NCBI RefSeq assembly: GCF_001046635.1
Contig: NZ_KQ130454.1
Span: 565,501-629,500 of the forward strand
Length of the DNA stretch: 64,000 nt
Direction: 5' to 3'
Source of the DNA: Novosphingobium barchaimii LL02
GTDB taxonomy: Bacteria > Pseudomonadota > Alphaproteobacteria > Sphingomonadales > Sphingomonadaceae
The notes under the pieces were generated by a model, which saw only the letters and a list, made by a program, of their open reading frames with translations, had not been told where the DNA came from and ran no database searches. The position numbers were made by a program, and so were the translations under genes. Below, one piece after another: positions 8,350 to 19,229 of this stretch (the stretch's first letter is position 1; each line of letters begins with the position of its first letter).

Positions 8350-9629
8350 CCCTGCCGCCTGCTGCCTCGCCGATCTGGCATCCCTTCACCCAGCACGGAC
8401 TGGGCGAGCCGATCCCGCTGGTCACCCATGCCGAAGGCGCGCTGCTGCATACCGCAGACGGACGCACGGTGATCGACGCGGTCTCGTCCTGGTGGGTCAC
8501 CACGCATGGCCATTGCCACCCGCGCATCATGGCCGCCGTGGCCGAGCAGGCGCAGAAGCTGGACCAGCTCATCTTCGCCGGCTGGACCCACGAACCCGCC
8601 GAGGCGGTTGCTGCCGGGCTGACCGCGATCATGCCGCCCGAACTGACACGGGTGTTCTTTTCCGATTCCGGCTCCACCAGCGTCGAAGTCGCACTGAAGA
8701 TGGCGCTGGGCTACTGGCACGCCAATACCCCCGCAAACGGAGGCACGCCGCGCCACAGGATCGTGGTGATGGAACATTCCTATCACGGCGACACCATCGG
8801 CGCGATGTCGGTGGGCCAGCGCGGGGTGTTCAACCAGCCCTATGATCCGTTGCTGTTCGACGTGGGCCGCATTCCCTTCCCCGCCGCCGGAGCGGAGCAG
8901 GAGACGCTGGACGCGCTTGAGGCTCTGTGCCGCCAGACCGATACCGCTGCGCTGATCGTCGAGCCGCTGGTGCTGGGTGCGGGCGGAATGCTGATCTACG
9001 GCGCCGAAACCCTCAAGGCCATGGCCGATATCTGCGCCAGATACGGCGTCCTGTTCATCGCTGACGAGGTGATGACAGGCTGGGGCCGCACCGGCACCTT
9101 GCTGGCGTGCGAACAGGCGGGCGTCGTCCCCGATATCCTGTGCCTGTCCAAGGGCCTCACCGGCGGCTCGCTGCCGCTGGCGGTGACGATGGCGAGCGAG
9201 GCGATCTTCGCCGCGCACTGGTCCACCGACCGGGCGCGGATGTTCTTCCATTCCTCCAGCTATACCGCCAACCCGATCGCCTGTGCGGCGGCGGCTGCCA
9301 ACCTCGCCATCTGGCGTGAGGAGCCGGTGATGGAATGCGTGGCCGACCTTGGCCGGAGGCAGTCCGCATGGCTGGAGAAGCTCGGCCGCTTCTGCCACTT
9401 CGACAATCCGCGCGCGCTGGGCACGATCGCCGCGCTGGACCTGCGGACACGCGGCGAAGGCGGCTACATGGACGGCCTCGCCCCCGAACTGATGGCCTTC
9501 TTCCGCAGCCGCGACATCCTGCTGCGCCCGCTGGGCAACACCGTCTACGTGATGCCGCCTTACTGCATCACCGACGACCAGTTGGACGAGGTGTGGAATG
9601 CAATCGGGGAAGCGGTCATCTCGTTCTGA
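8346..9629 (+). CDS. bioA: adenosylmethionine-8-amino-7-oxononanoate aminotransferase
   Basis: A 427-residue class III PLP aminotransferase that uses SAM as amino donor to make 7,8-diaminononanoate. It begins IWHPFTQHG, has [13 protein letters not shown] near the N-terminus, [14 protein letters not shown], and [14 protein letters not shown] with the PLP Lys near residue 269. It starts at ATG 8346, overlapping the bioD stop by an ATGA. Last gene of the biotin operon; the convergent map gene begins 20 bp later. Confidence 0.95.
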   Translation: MTLPPAASPIWHPFTQHGLGEPIPLVTHAEGALLHTADGRTVIDAVSSWWVTTHGHCHPRIMAAVAEQAQKLDQLIFAGWTHEPAEAVAAGLTAIMPPELTRVFFSDSGSTSVEVALKMALGYWHANTPANGGTPRHRIVVMEHSYHGDTIGAMSVGQRGVFNQPYDPLLFDVGRIPFPAAGAEQETLDALEALCRQTDTAALIVEPLVLGAGGMLIYGAETLKAMADICARYGVLFIADEVMTGWGRTGTLLACEQAGVVPDILCLSKGLTGGSLPLAVTMASEAIFAAHWSTDRARMFFHSSSYTANPIACAAAAANLAIWREEPVMECVADLGRRQSAWLEKLGRFCHFDNPRALGTIAALDLRTRGEGGYMDGLAPELMAFFRSRDILLRPLGNTVYVMPPYCITDDQLDEVWNAIGEAVISF

Positions 9630-9648
9630 GGCTGCTGCCGGTGCGCCG

Positions 9649-10482
9649 TCAGACGTAAGGCGGTTTGTGGCGACCGGTGGGGCTGGTGGTGAAGATCTCG
9701 CAGCCATCCTCGGTGATGCCGATCGAATGCTCGAACTGCGCCGATAGCGACTTGTCGCGGGTAACTGCCGTCCAGCCATCGGAAAGCAGCTTCACCGGCG
9801 GCTTGCCCAGGTTGATCATCGGCTCGATCGTCATGAACATGCCGGCCTTGAGCAGCGGGCCCGTGCCGCGGCGACCGGCGTGCACCACTTCGGGAGCATC
9901 GTGGAAAAGACGGCCCAGGCCATGCCCGCAAAATTCGCGCACCACGCCGTAGCGGTGCGACTCGGCATATTCCTGGATGGCCGCGCCGATGTCACCCACG
10001 CGGTTGCCGGGCTTGGCCTGCGCGATGCCGATCATCAGGCACTCGTAAGTCACGTCGACCAGGCGGCGTGCCTTCAGCGGCACATCGCCGACGAGGTACA
10101 TGCGGCTGGTATCGCCGTGCCAGCCATCCAGCAGCGGGGTGACGTCGATGTTGACGATGTCCCCGTCTTTGAAGGTCTTCTCGGACGGGATGCCGTGGCA
10201 AACGACGTGGTTGATCGAGATGCAGCACGAATGCGCATAGCCCCGGTAGCCCAGCGTCGCGGGCACGGCGCCCCCGGCCAGCGTCAGTTCACGCACCTTG
10301 TCGTCGATGAACGCGGTGGTGACACCGGGCTGCACCAGCGGCGCGATCTCGTCGAGAATGCGCGCGGCGAGGGCGCCGGCGCGGCGCATGCCCTCGAAAC
10401 CTGCGGGGCCATGCAGCTTGATTGTGCCGTCACGCAGGAGGGCTTCCTCCTGGCCGGGTTCTACGATCTGGTATTCGGTCAT
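9649..10482 (-). CDS. map: methionine aminopeptidase type I
   Basis: A 277-residue cytosolic metalloprotease that removes the initiator Met. Visible are the substrate His region GYRGYAHSCCISINHVVCHGIP, metal Asp in VNIDVTPLLDGWHGDTSRMY, and EFCGHGLGRLFHD and MTIEPMIN with the remaining ligands. An N-terminal extension of about 20 residues precedes the catalytic core. ATG at 10482 is the first start. It is convergent with bioA and not in an obvious operon. Confidence 0.95.
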   Translation of the reverse strand: MTEYQIVEPGQEEALLRDGTIKLHGPAGFEGMRRAGALAARILDEIAPLVQPGVTTAFIDDKVRELTLAGGAVPATLGYRGYAHSCCISINHVVCHGIPSEKTFKDGDIVNIDVTPLLDGWHGDTSRMYLVGDVPLKARRLVDVTYECLMIGIAQAKPGNRVGDIGAAIQEYAESHRYGVVREFCGHGLGRLFHDAPEVVHAGRRGTGPLLKAGMFMTIEPMINLGKPPVKLLSDGWTAVTRDKSLSAQFEHSIGITEDGCEIFTTSPTGRHKPPYV

Positions 10483-10534
10483 GACGCCCAGATAGTCCCT
10501 TTTGCCATGAATTGCGAGATCACGGTTGCAAAGG

Positions 10535-11374
10535 TCAGGGCTGGGCGGAAAAAGCGCTGCGATATTGCGGTTTCAGGGCAGCCATCACCTTGCCGGTTAC
10601 CGGCAGCGTCACTTCATAGCTGCCTTCCGCATAAGGCCCCGCGTCGTAAGGCGCGACAAGCACGCCGATACGGTCGAAGGCGCGGCGATTGGTCGACCCC
10701 AGGATCAGCGTCTGCGCGGTCGGGTCTATGCATTCGCTGAACATCTGCCCGCTATCGCGTGCGACCGGTTCGCCGCGCTTCTTCGCGCGCTGCTTGTCAA
10801 GCGCATCACAGAACGGGGCCTGGATCGCGCTGCGCAGGGCGTCCTGACCGGTGAACAGGTCCGCCGGCTTGCGCGCGGTGTCGGCGCCCCGGTCCCATAC
10901 CAGCGAATCGAACACGGTCATCCCGTGCGCGCCGCCCGAAAACTCGTAGTGCTGGGCCGACAGCGAAAGCCAGCCGGGCATGTTGGTGACGACCTTCCAG
11001 TCGGTCTGCCGTTCATAGGCGTGATAAGGAAAGCCGTCCTTGGCCGCCTCCGCCTTGCCGCTGCGCGCCGACGATACCAGATCGCCCTTGTCGGCATCCA
11101 GCCGCTGGTCGAGCAGATCGCGAAGGCCCGGAATGGCTGCGGCGGCATCGGGGTAGGAATAGCTGAAAGCGAAGACCTCGTTCTCTTCCTTTTCGGTGCG
11201 TCCCTTGGCCGGAGGCGGAGCGGGCGGGGGCGCTTCGGATGCGGGTGCGGTTGCCTCAGGCGCGCCGGTTGCCGCCGCGCTGCGCTGCGGGTCCGGGCTG
11301 CCGGAACCGTTGCACGCAGCCAGCGCGCCTGTCATCGTCAATGCCAGAACCGTAGCCAAACCGCCGTAACGCAT
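10535..11374 (-). CDS. DUF4163/DUF3298 (RsiV/PdaC-like) lipoprotein
   Basis: A 279-residue protein. ATG at 11374 is chosen over the preceding TTG because GAGAGGA lies six bases upstream. The signal sequence ends in a lipobox (GALAACNG), followed by a Pro/Ala-rich linker. The globular part has a DUF4163-like region (VFAFSYSYPDAA) and a DUF3298 region (EFSGGAHGMTVFDSLVWD, then PADLFTG). Such domains occur in PdaC-like deacetylases and the RsiV anti-sigma/lysozyme receptor, but no catalytic deacetylase domain is present. Predicted to be membrane-anchored in the periplasm; function unknown. Confidence 0.75.
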   Translation of the reverse strand: MRYGGLATVLALTMTGALAACNGSGSPDPQRSAAATGAPEATAPASEAPPPAPPPAKGRTEKEENEVFAFSYSYPDAAAAIPGLRDLLDQRLDADKGDLVSSARSGKAEAAKDGFPYHAYERQTDWKVVTNMPGWLSLSAQHYEFSGGAHGMTVFDSLVWDRGADTARKPADLFTGQDALRSAIQAPFCDALDKQRAKKRGEPVARDSGQMFSECIDPTAQTLILGSTNRRAFDRIGVLVAPYDAGPYAEGSYEVTLPVTGKVMAALKPQYRSAFSAQP

Positions 11375-11423
11375 CAAAATTCCTCTCGCACTCAGGCCGG
11401 GGGGAAGGCTAGAGAATCACCGC

Positions 11424-12818
11424 ATGAGCGACAAGAACGCATTGATCCAGCCCGATCGCGGCCAGAAGGCCGTTTCCATCCATCTCGTCGACAAGGACGG
11501 ACTGGAGAAATTCCTCAAAGGCCTCAGCGTTCCCCAGCGCGCCGCAATCGCGGCCAACCGCTTCACAGGCGCCGCGAACGACCATGCGATCATCCCCGAT
11601 GGCGATGGCGATAGCGACGGATGGGCCGTGGTGGCAGGCGTGGCCGATACCGCCGCGCTGACCTCGTGGTGCATGGCCAGGCTGGCCGAGAAACTGCCCG
11701 CAGGCACCTATCGCCGCGTGGGCGGTGAGCCGGGCGCGGCCATGCTGGGCTGGATCGCCGGCCAGTACAGCTTCGAGCGCTATCTGTCCGAACCGGGCGA
11801 CGAAGGCCCGCGCGTGCTCCTCACCGGCGAGCCGAAAACCATCGACGCAATGACGGCAGAGGCCGAGGCGATCATGCTCGTGCGCGATCTCGTCAACACC
11901 CCGGCGGAGGACATGGGGCCTGCCCAACTCGAAGCCGAGGCGGAGAACCTCCACAAATCCTACCGCGCCGAAATCCGCATCACCCGAGGCGACCTGCTGG
12001 AGCGCGATTTTCCCATGGTCCACGCGGTGGGCCGGGCGGCCAGCCGCTCCCACGCCCCGCGCATGATCGAACTGGAATGGGGCGATCCGGCGCACCCGCG
12101 CGTCGCCGTGGTGGGCAAGGGCGTGTGCTTCGATTCGGGCGGGCTCGATATCAAGCCCGGCGCGGGCATGTTGTTGATGAAGAAGGACATGGGCGGCGCC
12201 GCGCACGCGCTGGCCCTCGCCCGGCTCATCATGAGCGCGAACCTGCCGGTGCGCCTGCATCTGTTGGTCCCGGCGGTGGAGAACGCCATTGCCGGCAACG
12301 CCTTCCGCCCCGGCGACGTGCTGAAAAGCCGCGCGGGGATCTCGGTGGAGATCGGCAATACCGACGCCGAAGGCCGCCTGATCCTGGGCGATGCCCTGAC
12401 CCGCGCAGGCGAGGGAAAGCCAGACCTCATCATCGATTTCGCCACCCTGACCGGCGCCGCACGCGTTGCCGTCGGCCCCGACCTTCCGGCCCTGTTCACC
12501 CGGCTCGATGCCACAGCCGACGCGCTGCTGGCCGCAGGCAAGGCCCAGGACGACCCGTGCTGGCGCCTGCCGCTGCACGAAGGCTACCGCGAATACCTCA
12601 AGTCCGACATTGCCGACATCAACAATGCCGGCTCCAGCGGCTTCGCGGGTGCCAGTACGGCGGCGCTGTTCCTCGACCGCTTCGTGCCCAAGGGGATCGA
12701 CTGGGCGCACTTCGATACGTTCGCCTGGCGCCCCGCCGCCAAGCCGGGGCGGCCCAGGGGCGGCGACGCGCTGGGCCTGCGTGCGGCGTGGCACATGCTG
12801 CGGGCGCGGTATGCCTGA
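11424..12818 (+). CDS. leucyl aminopeptidase family protein (M17)
   Basis: A 464-residue cytosolic M17 metallo-aminopeptidase. The catalytic C-terminal half has GVCFDSGGLDIKPGAGMLLMKKDMGG and the signature EIGNTDAEGRLILGDAL, carrying the two-metal ligands. The N-terminal half is divergent and lacks clear similarity to E. coli PepA, as is usual for this alphaproteobacterial subgroup. It is divergent from the DUF3298 lipoprotein, with a 49-bp gap. Confidence 0.9.
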   Translation: MSDKNALIQPDRGQKAVSIHLVDKDGLEKFLKGLSVPQRAAIAANRFTGAANDHAIIPDGDGDSDGWAVVAGVADTAALTSWCMARLAEKLPAGTYRRVGGEPGAAMLGWIAGQYSFERYLSEPGDEGPRVLLTGEPKTIDAMTAEAEAIMLVRDLVNTPAEDMGPAQLEAEAENLHKSYRAEIRITRGDLLERDFPMVHAVGRAASRSHAPRMIELEWGDPAHPRVAVVGKGVCFDSGGLDIKPGAGMLLMKKDMGGAAHALALARLIMSANLPVRLHLLVPAVENAIAGNAFRPGDVLKSRAGISVEIGNTDAEGRLILGDALTRAGEGKPDLIIDFATLTGAARVAVGPDLPALFTRLDATADALLAAGKAQDDPCWRLPLHEGYREYLKSDIADINNAGSSGFAGASTAALFLDRFVPKGIDWAHFDTFAWRPAAKPGRPRGGDALGLRAAWHMLRARYA

Positions 12819-12833
12819 ACTTGCGATCCAGCC

Positions 12834-13235
12834 GTGACCCGGCTAAGCGCGCCCATCTTTGCTTTTGGAGACGTACCGACGTTGGCACCTGTGGATTCGT
12901 ATACCCGCCCTCCCCGGACCGAAGGCATTCTCGCCATGACCGGACCGAGCGTGCGCGCGGATCCCGGCTGCCTTCCCGTGCGCGGCGACCTTGCCCATAT
13001 CAAACTGGCCGGGCTGTACTTCGTGCCGCATTACGCCGCGCCGATGCCGCGCGCCCTCACCGCCGGCGCCGTCCTGCGCGCCGCCGGCCGCAATGATGGC
13101 GAGCCCGTGATGGACCTGCCTGCCGCCGCCACGTTCAACGTGCTCGACATTGCGGGCAACTGGGCCTGGGGCCAGCTCGGCGAAGACGGCCCGGTCGGCT
13201 ACGTGGCGCTGACCCAGCTCGAAAGCGAAATCTGA
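12834..13235 (+). CDS. SH3-like domain protein
   Basis: A 133-residue protein if GTG at 12834 is used; ATG at 12936 (99 residues) has GAAGG upstream and cannot be excluded. The C-terminal half (TFNVLDIAGNWAWGQLGEDGPVGYV) has the bacterial SH3 pattern of a Trp pair and a GPVGYV end; the middle segment LAHIKLAGLYFVPHYAAP resembles the extension found beside such domains in sphingomonad proteins. No signal peptide is seen. It follows the aminopeptidase by 15 bp and touches argC (TGATG), so it may be co-expressed. Confidence 0.65.
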   Translation: MTRLSAPIFAFGDVPTLAPVDSYTRPPRTEGILAMTGPSVRADPGCLPVRGDLAHIKLAGLYFVPHYAAPMPRALTAGAVLRAAGRNDGEPVMDLPAAATFNVLDIAGNWAWGQLGEDGPVGYVALTQLESEI

Positions 13236-14158
13236 TGACCGCAAGTGTCTTCATCGACGGCGCCGCCGGCACCACCGGCCTGGAAATCGCCGACCGGCTT
13301 GCCGGCCGCAGCGAATTCGAACTTCTCGTGCTCCCGGACGACCGGCGCAAGGACGATGCGGCCCGCGCCGAAGCGCTGAACGCGGCCGATTTCGTGATCC
13401 TGTGCCTGCCTGACGACGCCGCCAAGGCGGCCGTGGGCATGATCGCCAACGACCGCACGCGGGTGATCGACGCCTCCTCCGCCTTCCGCACCGCGCCGGA
13501 CTGGACTTACGGTTTCCCCGAGATAGTCGGCCGCGATGCGGTCGCCTCCGCCATGCGGGTGAGCAACCCCGGCTGCTATCCCAGCGGCTTCATCGCCCTG
13601 GTCGCGCCGCTGATCCGCGCCGGATTGCTGCCCGCGCAGTGGCCTTACGTCTGCCACGCCGTCTCGGGCTACTCGGGCGGCGGCAAGGCGCTGATCGCCC
13701 GCTTCGAGGCCGATACCGACATCGCCTTCCGCGCCTACGGCCTCGCTCTGGGCCACAAGCATGTCCCCGAAATGCTCGTCCACGCAGGGCTGACCCACGC
13801 GCCGATCTTCGCGCCCGCCGTGGTCCCGGCGCATCGCGGAATGCTGGTTGAAGTGCCGCTGCATCTTGAAATGATGCCCGGTGCCGGCACGCCCGAAGCC
13901 CTGCGCACCGCGCTGACGGACTTCTATGCAGACAGCCCGGTCGTGAACGTCGCGGGCGACCAGCCCGACGAACTGCTGCTGCGCGCGGCGATGGACCCGG
14001 TCGACAGCCTGACCCTGCGCGTCCTCGGCTCGGCAGACGGCACCCAGGCCCGCCTCGTCGCCATGCTCGACAATCTGGGCAAGGGCGCCAGCGGCGCGGC
14101 GGTGCAAAACCTCAACATCATGGCCGGCCTGAACGAAACCGCAGGCCTGCGCCTTTGA
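13235..14158 (+). CDS. argC: N-acetyl-gamma-glutamyl-phosphate reductase (short type)
   Basis: A 307-residue NADPH enzyme that reduces N-acetylglutamyl phosphate to the semialdehyde in arginine synthesis. It begins VFIDGAAGTTGLEIADRL and carries the catalytic Cys in VSNPGCYPSGF and His in GHKHVPEM. The length and GAAGTTG motif match the short type-2 ArgC rather than the 340-residue type. The start overlaps the preceding stop (TGATG). No other arg genes are nearby. Confidence 0.92.
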   Translation: MTASVFIDGAAGTTGLEIADRLAGRSEFELLVLPDDRRKDDAARAEALNAADFVILCLPDDAAKAAVGMIANDRTRVIDASSAFRTAPDWTYGFPEIVGRDAVASAMRVSNPGCYPSGFIALVAPLIRAGLLPAQWPYVCHAVSGYSGGGKALIARFEADTDIAFRAYGLALGHKHVPEMLVHAGLTHAPIFAPAVVPAHRGMLVEVPLHLEMMPGAGTPEALRTALTDFYADSPVVNVAGDQPDELLLRAAMDPVDSLTLRVLGSADGTQARLVAMLDNLGKGASGAAVQNLNIMAGLNETAGLRL

Positions 14159-14333
14159 TCCCGCTCCTCCCCGGGGTTGCTCGGGGAGAGAGCCGCCCGC
14201 AGTAAACGGGGCAGCACTCAGCGGCCAAAATCCTGCACTGCACAATTTTCAGGCACCACCTGCCCGAATCTTGAACAGAACTTGCCCATAGCAGGCACCA
14301 GACATTGCGACAGTCCGTCAACCAACGGGATAA

Positions 14334-14831
<498 letters not shown>

Positions 14832-14970
14832 AGGCGCTACCTTTTTGAATTTGCGTCCGGCCCTGACCGGACCCGGGACTATGCCGGTGGGGGCCGGCTG
14901 AATTCCCGAATTGCCCACCCACCCCTATCCTCTTCCGCCAGGCGGAAGAGTAACCTGGAGAACCAATACC

Positions 14971-16380
14971 ATGGCAACTGCAAAGGAAGTCCTGAAGCAA
15001 ATCAAGGACGAGGAGATCGAGTGGGTAGATCTTCGCTTCACCGACCCCAAGGGCAAGTGGCACCACCTGACCATGGTTTCGACGGTTCTCGGCGAAGATG
15101 AGCTGGAAGACGGCCTCATGTTCGACGGTTCGTCGATCGAGGGCTGGAAGGCCATCAACGAGTCGGACATGATCCTCAAGCCCGACCTTACCGCCGTATA
15201 TGTCGATCCGTTCTCGGCCACCCCGATGCTGATCGTGTTCTGCGACATCGTCGAGCCTTCGACCGGTGAGCTGTATGCCCGCGACCCGCGTTCGTGCGCC
15301 AAGCGCGCAGAAGCGTTCGTCAAGTCGGCCGGTTTCGGCGACACCGTCTACGTCGGCCCCGAGGCCGAGTTCTTCATGTTCGACGACGTGAAGTTCTACG
15401 ACGGCTACGACGGCAACGGCTTCAAGATCGATGATATCGAACTGCCGGGCAACACCGACAAGTCCTACGATGCCGGCAACCTGGGCCACCGCCCGCGCGC
15501 CAAGGGCGGCTACTTCCCCGTCGCTCCGGTCGATTCGTGCACCGACATCCGCGCCGAGATGGTTTCGACCATGCTCGAAATGGGCCTGCCCTGCGACAAG
15601 CACCACCACGAAGTGGCGGCTGCCCAGCACGAACTCGGCATGACCTTCGGTACGCTGGTCACCACCGCCGACCGCATGCAGATCTACAAGTACGTCGTGT
15701 GGATGGTTGCGCAGGCTTACGGCAAGACGGCCACGTTCATGCCCAAGCCGATCATGAAGGACAACGGATCGGGCATGCACACGCATATCTCGATCTGGAA
15801 CGACGGCGAAAACTCCTTCGCCGGTAACGGCTATGCCGGCCTGTCCGACAACTGCCTTTACTTCATCGGCGGTGTCATCAAGCACGCCAAGGCTCTCAAC
15901 GCCTTCACCAACCCGACCACCAACAGCTACAAGCGTCTGGTTCCGGGTTACGAAGCACCGGTTCTGCTGGCCTACTCGGCCCGCAACCGTTCGGCTTCGT
16001 GCCGCATCCCCTACGGTGCCGGCAGCAAGGCAAAGCGCGTGGAATTCCGTTTCCCCGACGCGATGGCCAACCCGTACCTGTGCTACGCCTCGCTCCTGAT
16101 GGCCGGTCTTGACGGCATCAAGAACAAGATCCATCCGGGCGAAGCGATGGACAAGAACCTGTACGATCTGCCGCCGGCCGAACTCGCCGAAGTGCCGACC
16201 GTCTGCGGTTCGCTGCGCGAAGCTCTCGACAGCCTTCAGGCCGACCACGCCTTCCTTCTCGAAGGCGGCGTGTTCACCGAGGACCAGATCGAAGCCTACC
16301 TCGAACTCAAGTGGCCCGAAGTGCTGCGCTGGGAAACCACGCCGTCGGCCGTTGAGTTCGACATGTACTACAGCCTCTAA
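14971..16380 (+). CDS. glnA: glutamine synthetase type I
   Basis: A 469-residue GSI-beta enzyme that makes glutamine from glutamate, ammonia and ATP. It starts at ATG 14971 after CTGGAG. Motifs seen are [20 protein letters not shown], the ATP signature [16 protein letters not shown] and [10 protein letters not shown]. Tyr398 in [11 protein letters not shown] is the adenylylation site used by GlnE, so activity is probably controlled by reversible adenylylation through P-II. Codon use is noticeably more biased to C-ending codons than in neighbours, as expected for high expression. A strong terminator follows. Confidence 0.97.
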   Translation: MATAKEVLKQIKDEEIEWVDLRFTDPKGKWHHLTMVSTVLGEDELEDGLMFDGSSIEGWKAINESDMILKPDLTAVYVDPFSATPMLIVFCDIVEPSTGELYARDPRSCAKRAEAFVKSAGFGDTVYVGPEAEFFMFDDVKFYDGYDGNGFKIDDIELPGNTDKSYDAGNLGHRPRAKGGYFPVAPVDSCTDIRAEMVSTMLEMGLPCDKHHHEVAAAQHELGMTFGTLVTTADRMQIYKYVVWMVAQAYGKTATFMPKPIMKDNGSGMHTHISIWNDGENSFAGNGYAGLSDNCLYFIGGVIKHAKALNAFTNPTTNSYKRLVPGYEAPVLLAYSARNRSASCRIPYGAGSKAKRVEFRFPDAMANPYLCYASLLMAGLDGIKNKIHPGEAMDKNLYDLPPAELAEVPTVCGSLREALDSLQADHAFLLEGGVFTEDQIEAYLELKWPEVLRWETTPSAVEFDMYYSL

Positions 16381-16409
16381 TCAGGCTGGCGCGACCAGTT
16401 CGCCGAGTG

Positions 16410-16440
16410 GGGCGCCCGGAGAAATCCGGGCGCCCTTTTC
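16410..16440 (+). terminator. rho-independent terminator after glnA
   Basis: A perfect 10-bp stem GGGCGCCCGG (16410-16419) / CCGGGCGCCC (16426-16435) with loop AGAAAT, followed by TTTTC. It lies 30 bp past the glnA stop and ends the glnBA transcript. Confidence 0.9.
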
Positions 16441-16677
16441 GTTGCGCCCCGTTCGCGGCGCATGACAACTACTGATATTTCAGGTGGCAGCACTGCCGCG
16501 GAAAAGAATCCGCTTTCCTACAAACCCCGCTCAGGCTTAATCAAACGGCTGCCCGAAAGGCATGGGGCAGCGCAAACGGCGGTAGTCAGGACCGCTTCCA
16601 ACACCATTCGGGCGCACCTTGGGCAGTCACGGCTGCAACGGATACTTCGTGCAGTCACGTCGTGGAAGGAAGTGTTC

Positions 16678-17307
16678 ATGAACAGGAAGCCGGTTTTCGA
16701 TGCGGTTCGCAAGATGCTGGGCCGCAGCTTTACGCAGGTCGAAGTCAACGCGCTGGACAAGGCCATCGACCTTGCAGCAGGCGCCCTTCCCGCCAGCGAG
16801 GCCCCCGCCCCCGTGCCCACGCCGGCCCCCGCAGCGCCCACCGGCGCCGCGCTGGGATCGCCGGGCGCCAAACTTATCAAGAAATGGGAAGGCTGCGCTA
16901 CGCGCCGCGCCGACGGCACCTTCGCCGCCTATCCCGACCCTGGCAGCACAGACGGCAAGCCCTGGACGATCGGCTGGGGGTCCACCGGCGGGGACGTGAA
17001 GAAAGGCGTCATCTGGAACCAGGCCCAGTGCGATGCGCGCTTTGACGTCGACATGGTGGTCTACGTGAACGAGGTGGCCGCCTTCCTCGGATCGGCAGCG
17101 ACCACCCAGAACCAGTTCGACGCACTGGTGTCGTTTCACTACAATACCGGGGCTATCCGCAAGGCGACACTGGCCAGCCTTCACAAGCAGGGCAAATTCG
17201 CCCAGGCGCAGGAACAGTTCGGCAAGTGGATCTACAACGATGGAAAGCCCATGAACGGCCTCAAGTCGCGCCGCGCGGAAGAGGCCAAGCTCTACGGAAC
17301 GCCGTGA
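16678..17307 (+). CDS. GH24 (T4-type) lysozyme
   Basis: A 209-residue protein starting at ATG 16678 behind GGAAGGAAG. An N-terminal helical segment (about 45 residues) and a Pro/Ala linker (PAPVPTPAPAAPTG) precede a phage-type lysozyme domain: catalytic Glu in KKWEG, then AYPDPGSTDGKPWTIGWGS with the Asp/Thr of the E-x8-D-x5-T pattern, and FDALVSFHYNTG. No signal peptide is visible, so export would need a holin or lysis. No phage structural genes lie around; the following DUF1801 gene overlaps its stop. Confidence 0.85.
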   Translation: MNRKPVFDAVRKMLGRSFTQVEVNALDKAIDLAAGALPASEAPAPVPTPAPAAPTGAALGSPGAKLIKKWEGCATRRADGTFAAYPDPGSTDGKPWTIGWGSTGGDVKKGVIWNQAQCDARFDVDMVVYVNEVAAFLGSAATTQNQFDALVSFHYNTGAIRKATLASLHKQGKFAQAQEQFGKWIYNDGKPMNGLKSRRAEEAKLYGTP

Positions 17308-17705
17308 CCGATCCAGCCCAAGACCAGAAAACACCCGCTCAGCACATCGACGAACGCATCGCCGAACTGGGCGACTGGCGCGGCGATACGCTGGCGAAAG
17401 TACGCGCGCTCGTTCTCGAAGCGCTGCCGGGCGTGGTCGAGGAATGGAAATGGCGCGGCGTGCCCACCTGGTATCACGGCGGCGCCATCGTCTGCACCGG
17501 GGAAACCTACAAGGCCGCCGTCAAGCTGACGTTTGCCAAAGGCGCCGCGCTCGAAGATCCCGGGCGCCTGTTCAACGCCAGCCTCGAGGGCAACGTGCGC
17601 CGGGCCATCGACCTTCACGAAGGTGACGTGATCGACGAACCGGCGCTGAAAGCGCTGCTGGTGGAAGCCGCCGCGCTCAACGCAGCGAAAGGCAGGAAGC
17701 GCTAA
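17304..17705 (+). CDS. DUF1801 domain protein
   Basis: A 133-residue protein from GTG 17304, overlapping the lysozyme stop (GTGA). The pattern DTLAKVRALVLEALPGVVEEWKWRGVPTWYHGG and KLTFAKGAAL is that of the DUF1801/YdhG-like fold, small cytosolic proteins of unknown function. Translational coupling to the lysozyme suggests co-expression, but no shared role is known. Confidence 0.78.
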   Translation: MTDPAQDQKTPAQHIDERIAELGDWRGDTLAKVRALVLEALPGVVEEWKWRGVPTWYHGGAIVCTGETYKAAVKLTFAKGAALEDPGRLFNASLEGNVRRAIDLHEGDVIDEPALKALLVEAAALNAAKGRKR

Positions 17706-17732
17706 AGGGTTCCGCCCCGCAACGGAGAAACC

Positions 17733-19223
17733 TCAGTGCGGGGCGGCGCCCATCTCCACTCCGGTCTTGTCGTGCAGGGCGAAGCGGTCGACGATATCGG
17801 CGCTGGCATCATTGTAGCCGATCACCTCGACGCTCCGACCTTCGCGGCGCAGACGCGCGACGATCTTGTCCAGCGCGCCGACAGCGGAGATGTCCCAGAA
17901 GTGCGCCTTCGAAACGTCGATCAGGATGTGCCCGGCGCTGTCTTCGGACTGGAAGGCGCGGGTGAAACGCTCCACCGAGGCGAAGAATATCTGCCCTGAA
18001 ACGCGGTAAGTCGCGCCTCGGGGCGATACCTCGCGTTCCACCGCGAACATGCGCTGGACCTTGCCCGCGAAGAATATCCCCGAAAGCAGCACGCCCGAAA
18101 GCACGCCCAGCGACAAGTCCTGCGTGGCGACGACGACCACGACCGTCACCAGCATCACCACCGAAGATGTCGGCGGATGGCGGCGCAGGTTGGTGATCGA
18201 ACTCCAGCTGAAGGTTCCAATCGACACCATAATCATCACCGCCACCAGAGCCGGCATCGGCACCCGGCCCACGTAAGGCCCCAGCACCGCGAGCAGGAAC
18301 AGCAGGAAAGCGCCCGCAACGAAGGTGGAAAGCCTGCCCCGGCCGCCCGACGTCACGTTGATAACCGACTGCCCGATCATGGCGCAGCCGCCCATACCGC
18401 CCAGCAATGCCGCGACGACGTTGGCGCCGCCCTGGCCCATGCATTCGCGCTTCTTGTCGCTGTCGGTGTCGGTCATGTCGTCGACGATCTGCGCGGTCAG
18501 CATGGATTCCAGCAGGCCGACCGCCGCCATCGTCAGCGAAAAGGGCGCGATGATGCGCAGCGTCTCCAACGTCAGCGGGACTTGCGGCAGAGCGAAGCTG
18601 GGCAGGCCTTCGGGCAACTTGCCCATGTCGCCCACGGTGTGGACCGGCAGGCCCATGCCGATGCTGATCGCTGTCAGCAGCAAGATCGAAACCAGCGGGG
18701 AGGGTACAGCTTTGGTCACGCGCGGGAACAGGTAGATGACGGCAAGCCCGCCCGCGACCATTGCATAGGTCTGCCAGCTCACATCGGTAAGCTGGGGCAG
18801 TTGCGCCATGAAAATCAGGATGGCCAGCGCATTGACGAAGCCGGTGATGACCGAGCGCGAGACGAACTGCATCAGCAGGTCGAGCCGCAGCAGGCCGGCG
18901 ATCGCCTGGAACAGCCCCATCAGGATCGTGGCGGCAAAGAGGTATTCCACGCCGTGGTCCCGCACCAGCGGCGTCACCAGAACCGCCACGGAGGCGGTTG
19001 CGGCGGAGACCATGCCGGTCCGCCCGCCAATGCAGGCGATGACCATGGCGATCGCCACCGATGCATAAAGCCCCACGCGGGGATCGACCCCGGCAATGAT
19101 CGAGAAGCCGATGGCCTCCGGGATGAGCGCCAGCGCAACGACTACGCCGGCCAGAACGTCACGGCGTACACCGACGCCATTTGTAAACCACTGCCGCCGA
19201 TAGCGGGCAATCGAATTGGACAT
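17733..19223 (-). CDS. SulP-family anion transporter with STAS domain
   Basis: A 496-residue inner-membrane protein with about 11 hydrophobic segments, starting [20 protein letters not shown] at ATG 19223. Conserved SulP stretches are [25 protein letters not shown] and [16 protein letters not shown]. The C-terminal STAS domain ([20 protein letters not shown]) keeps its conserved Ser. SulP carriers move sulfate, bicarbonate or dicarboxylates; the substrate cannot be read here. A frame open to 19334 is rejected as start because the extension overlaps a structured leader. Confidence 0.88.
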   Translation of the reverse strand: MSNSIARYRRQWFTNGVGVRRDVLAGVVVALALIPEAIGFSIIAGVDPRVGLYASVAIAMVIACIGGRTGMVSAATASVAVLVTPLVRDHGVEYLFAATILMGLFQAIAGLLRLDLLMQFVSRSVITGFVNALAILIFMAQLPQLTDVSWQTYAMVAGGLAVIYLFPRVTKAVPSPLVSILLLTAISIGMGLPVHTVGDMGKLPEGLPSFALPQVPLTLETLRIIAPFSLTMAAVGLLESMLTAQIVDDMTDTDSDKKRECMGQGGANVVAALLGGMGGCAMIGQSVINVTSGGRGRLSTFVAGAFLLFLLAVLGPYVGRVPMPALVAVMIMVSIGTFSWSSITNLRRHPPTSSVVMLVTVVVVVATQDLSLGVLSGVLLSGIFFAGKVQRMFAVEREVSPRGATYRVSGQIFFASVERFTRAFQSEDSAGHILIDVSKAHFWDISAVGALDKIVARLRREGRSVEVIGYNDASADIVDRFALHDKTGVEMGAAPH

Positions 19224-19229
19224 GGGAAA

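Noticed and set aside
8064-9779. 571-codon open frame antisense to bioD/bioA
   Set aside because: Mirror of the real biotin genes; composition without domain motifs and no ribosome site.
13240-14158. argC as part of an arginine operon
   Set aside because: Neighbouring genes (SH3-like, P-II) are not arginine genes and the 334-bp gap after argC holds a separate promoter.
16678-17307. prophage around the lysozyme
   Set aside because: Neighbours are glnA, DUF1801 and a SulP transporter; no integrase, terminase, capsid, tail or attachment repeat is visible.
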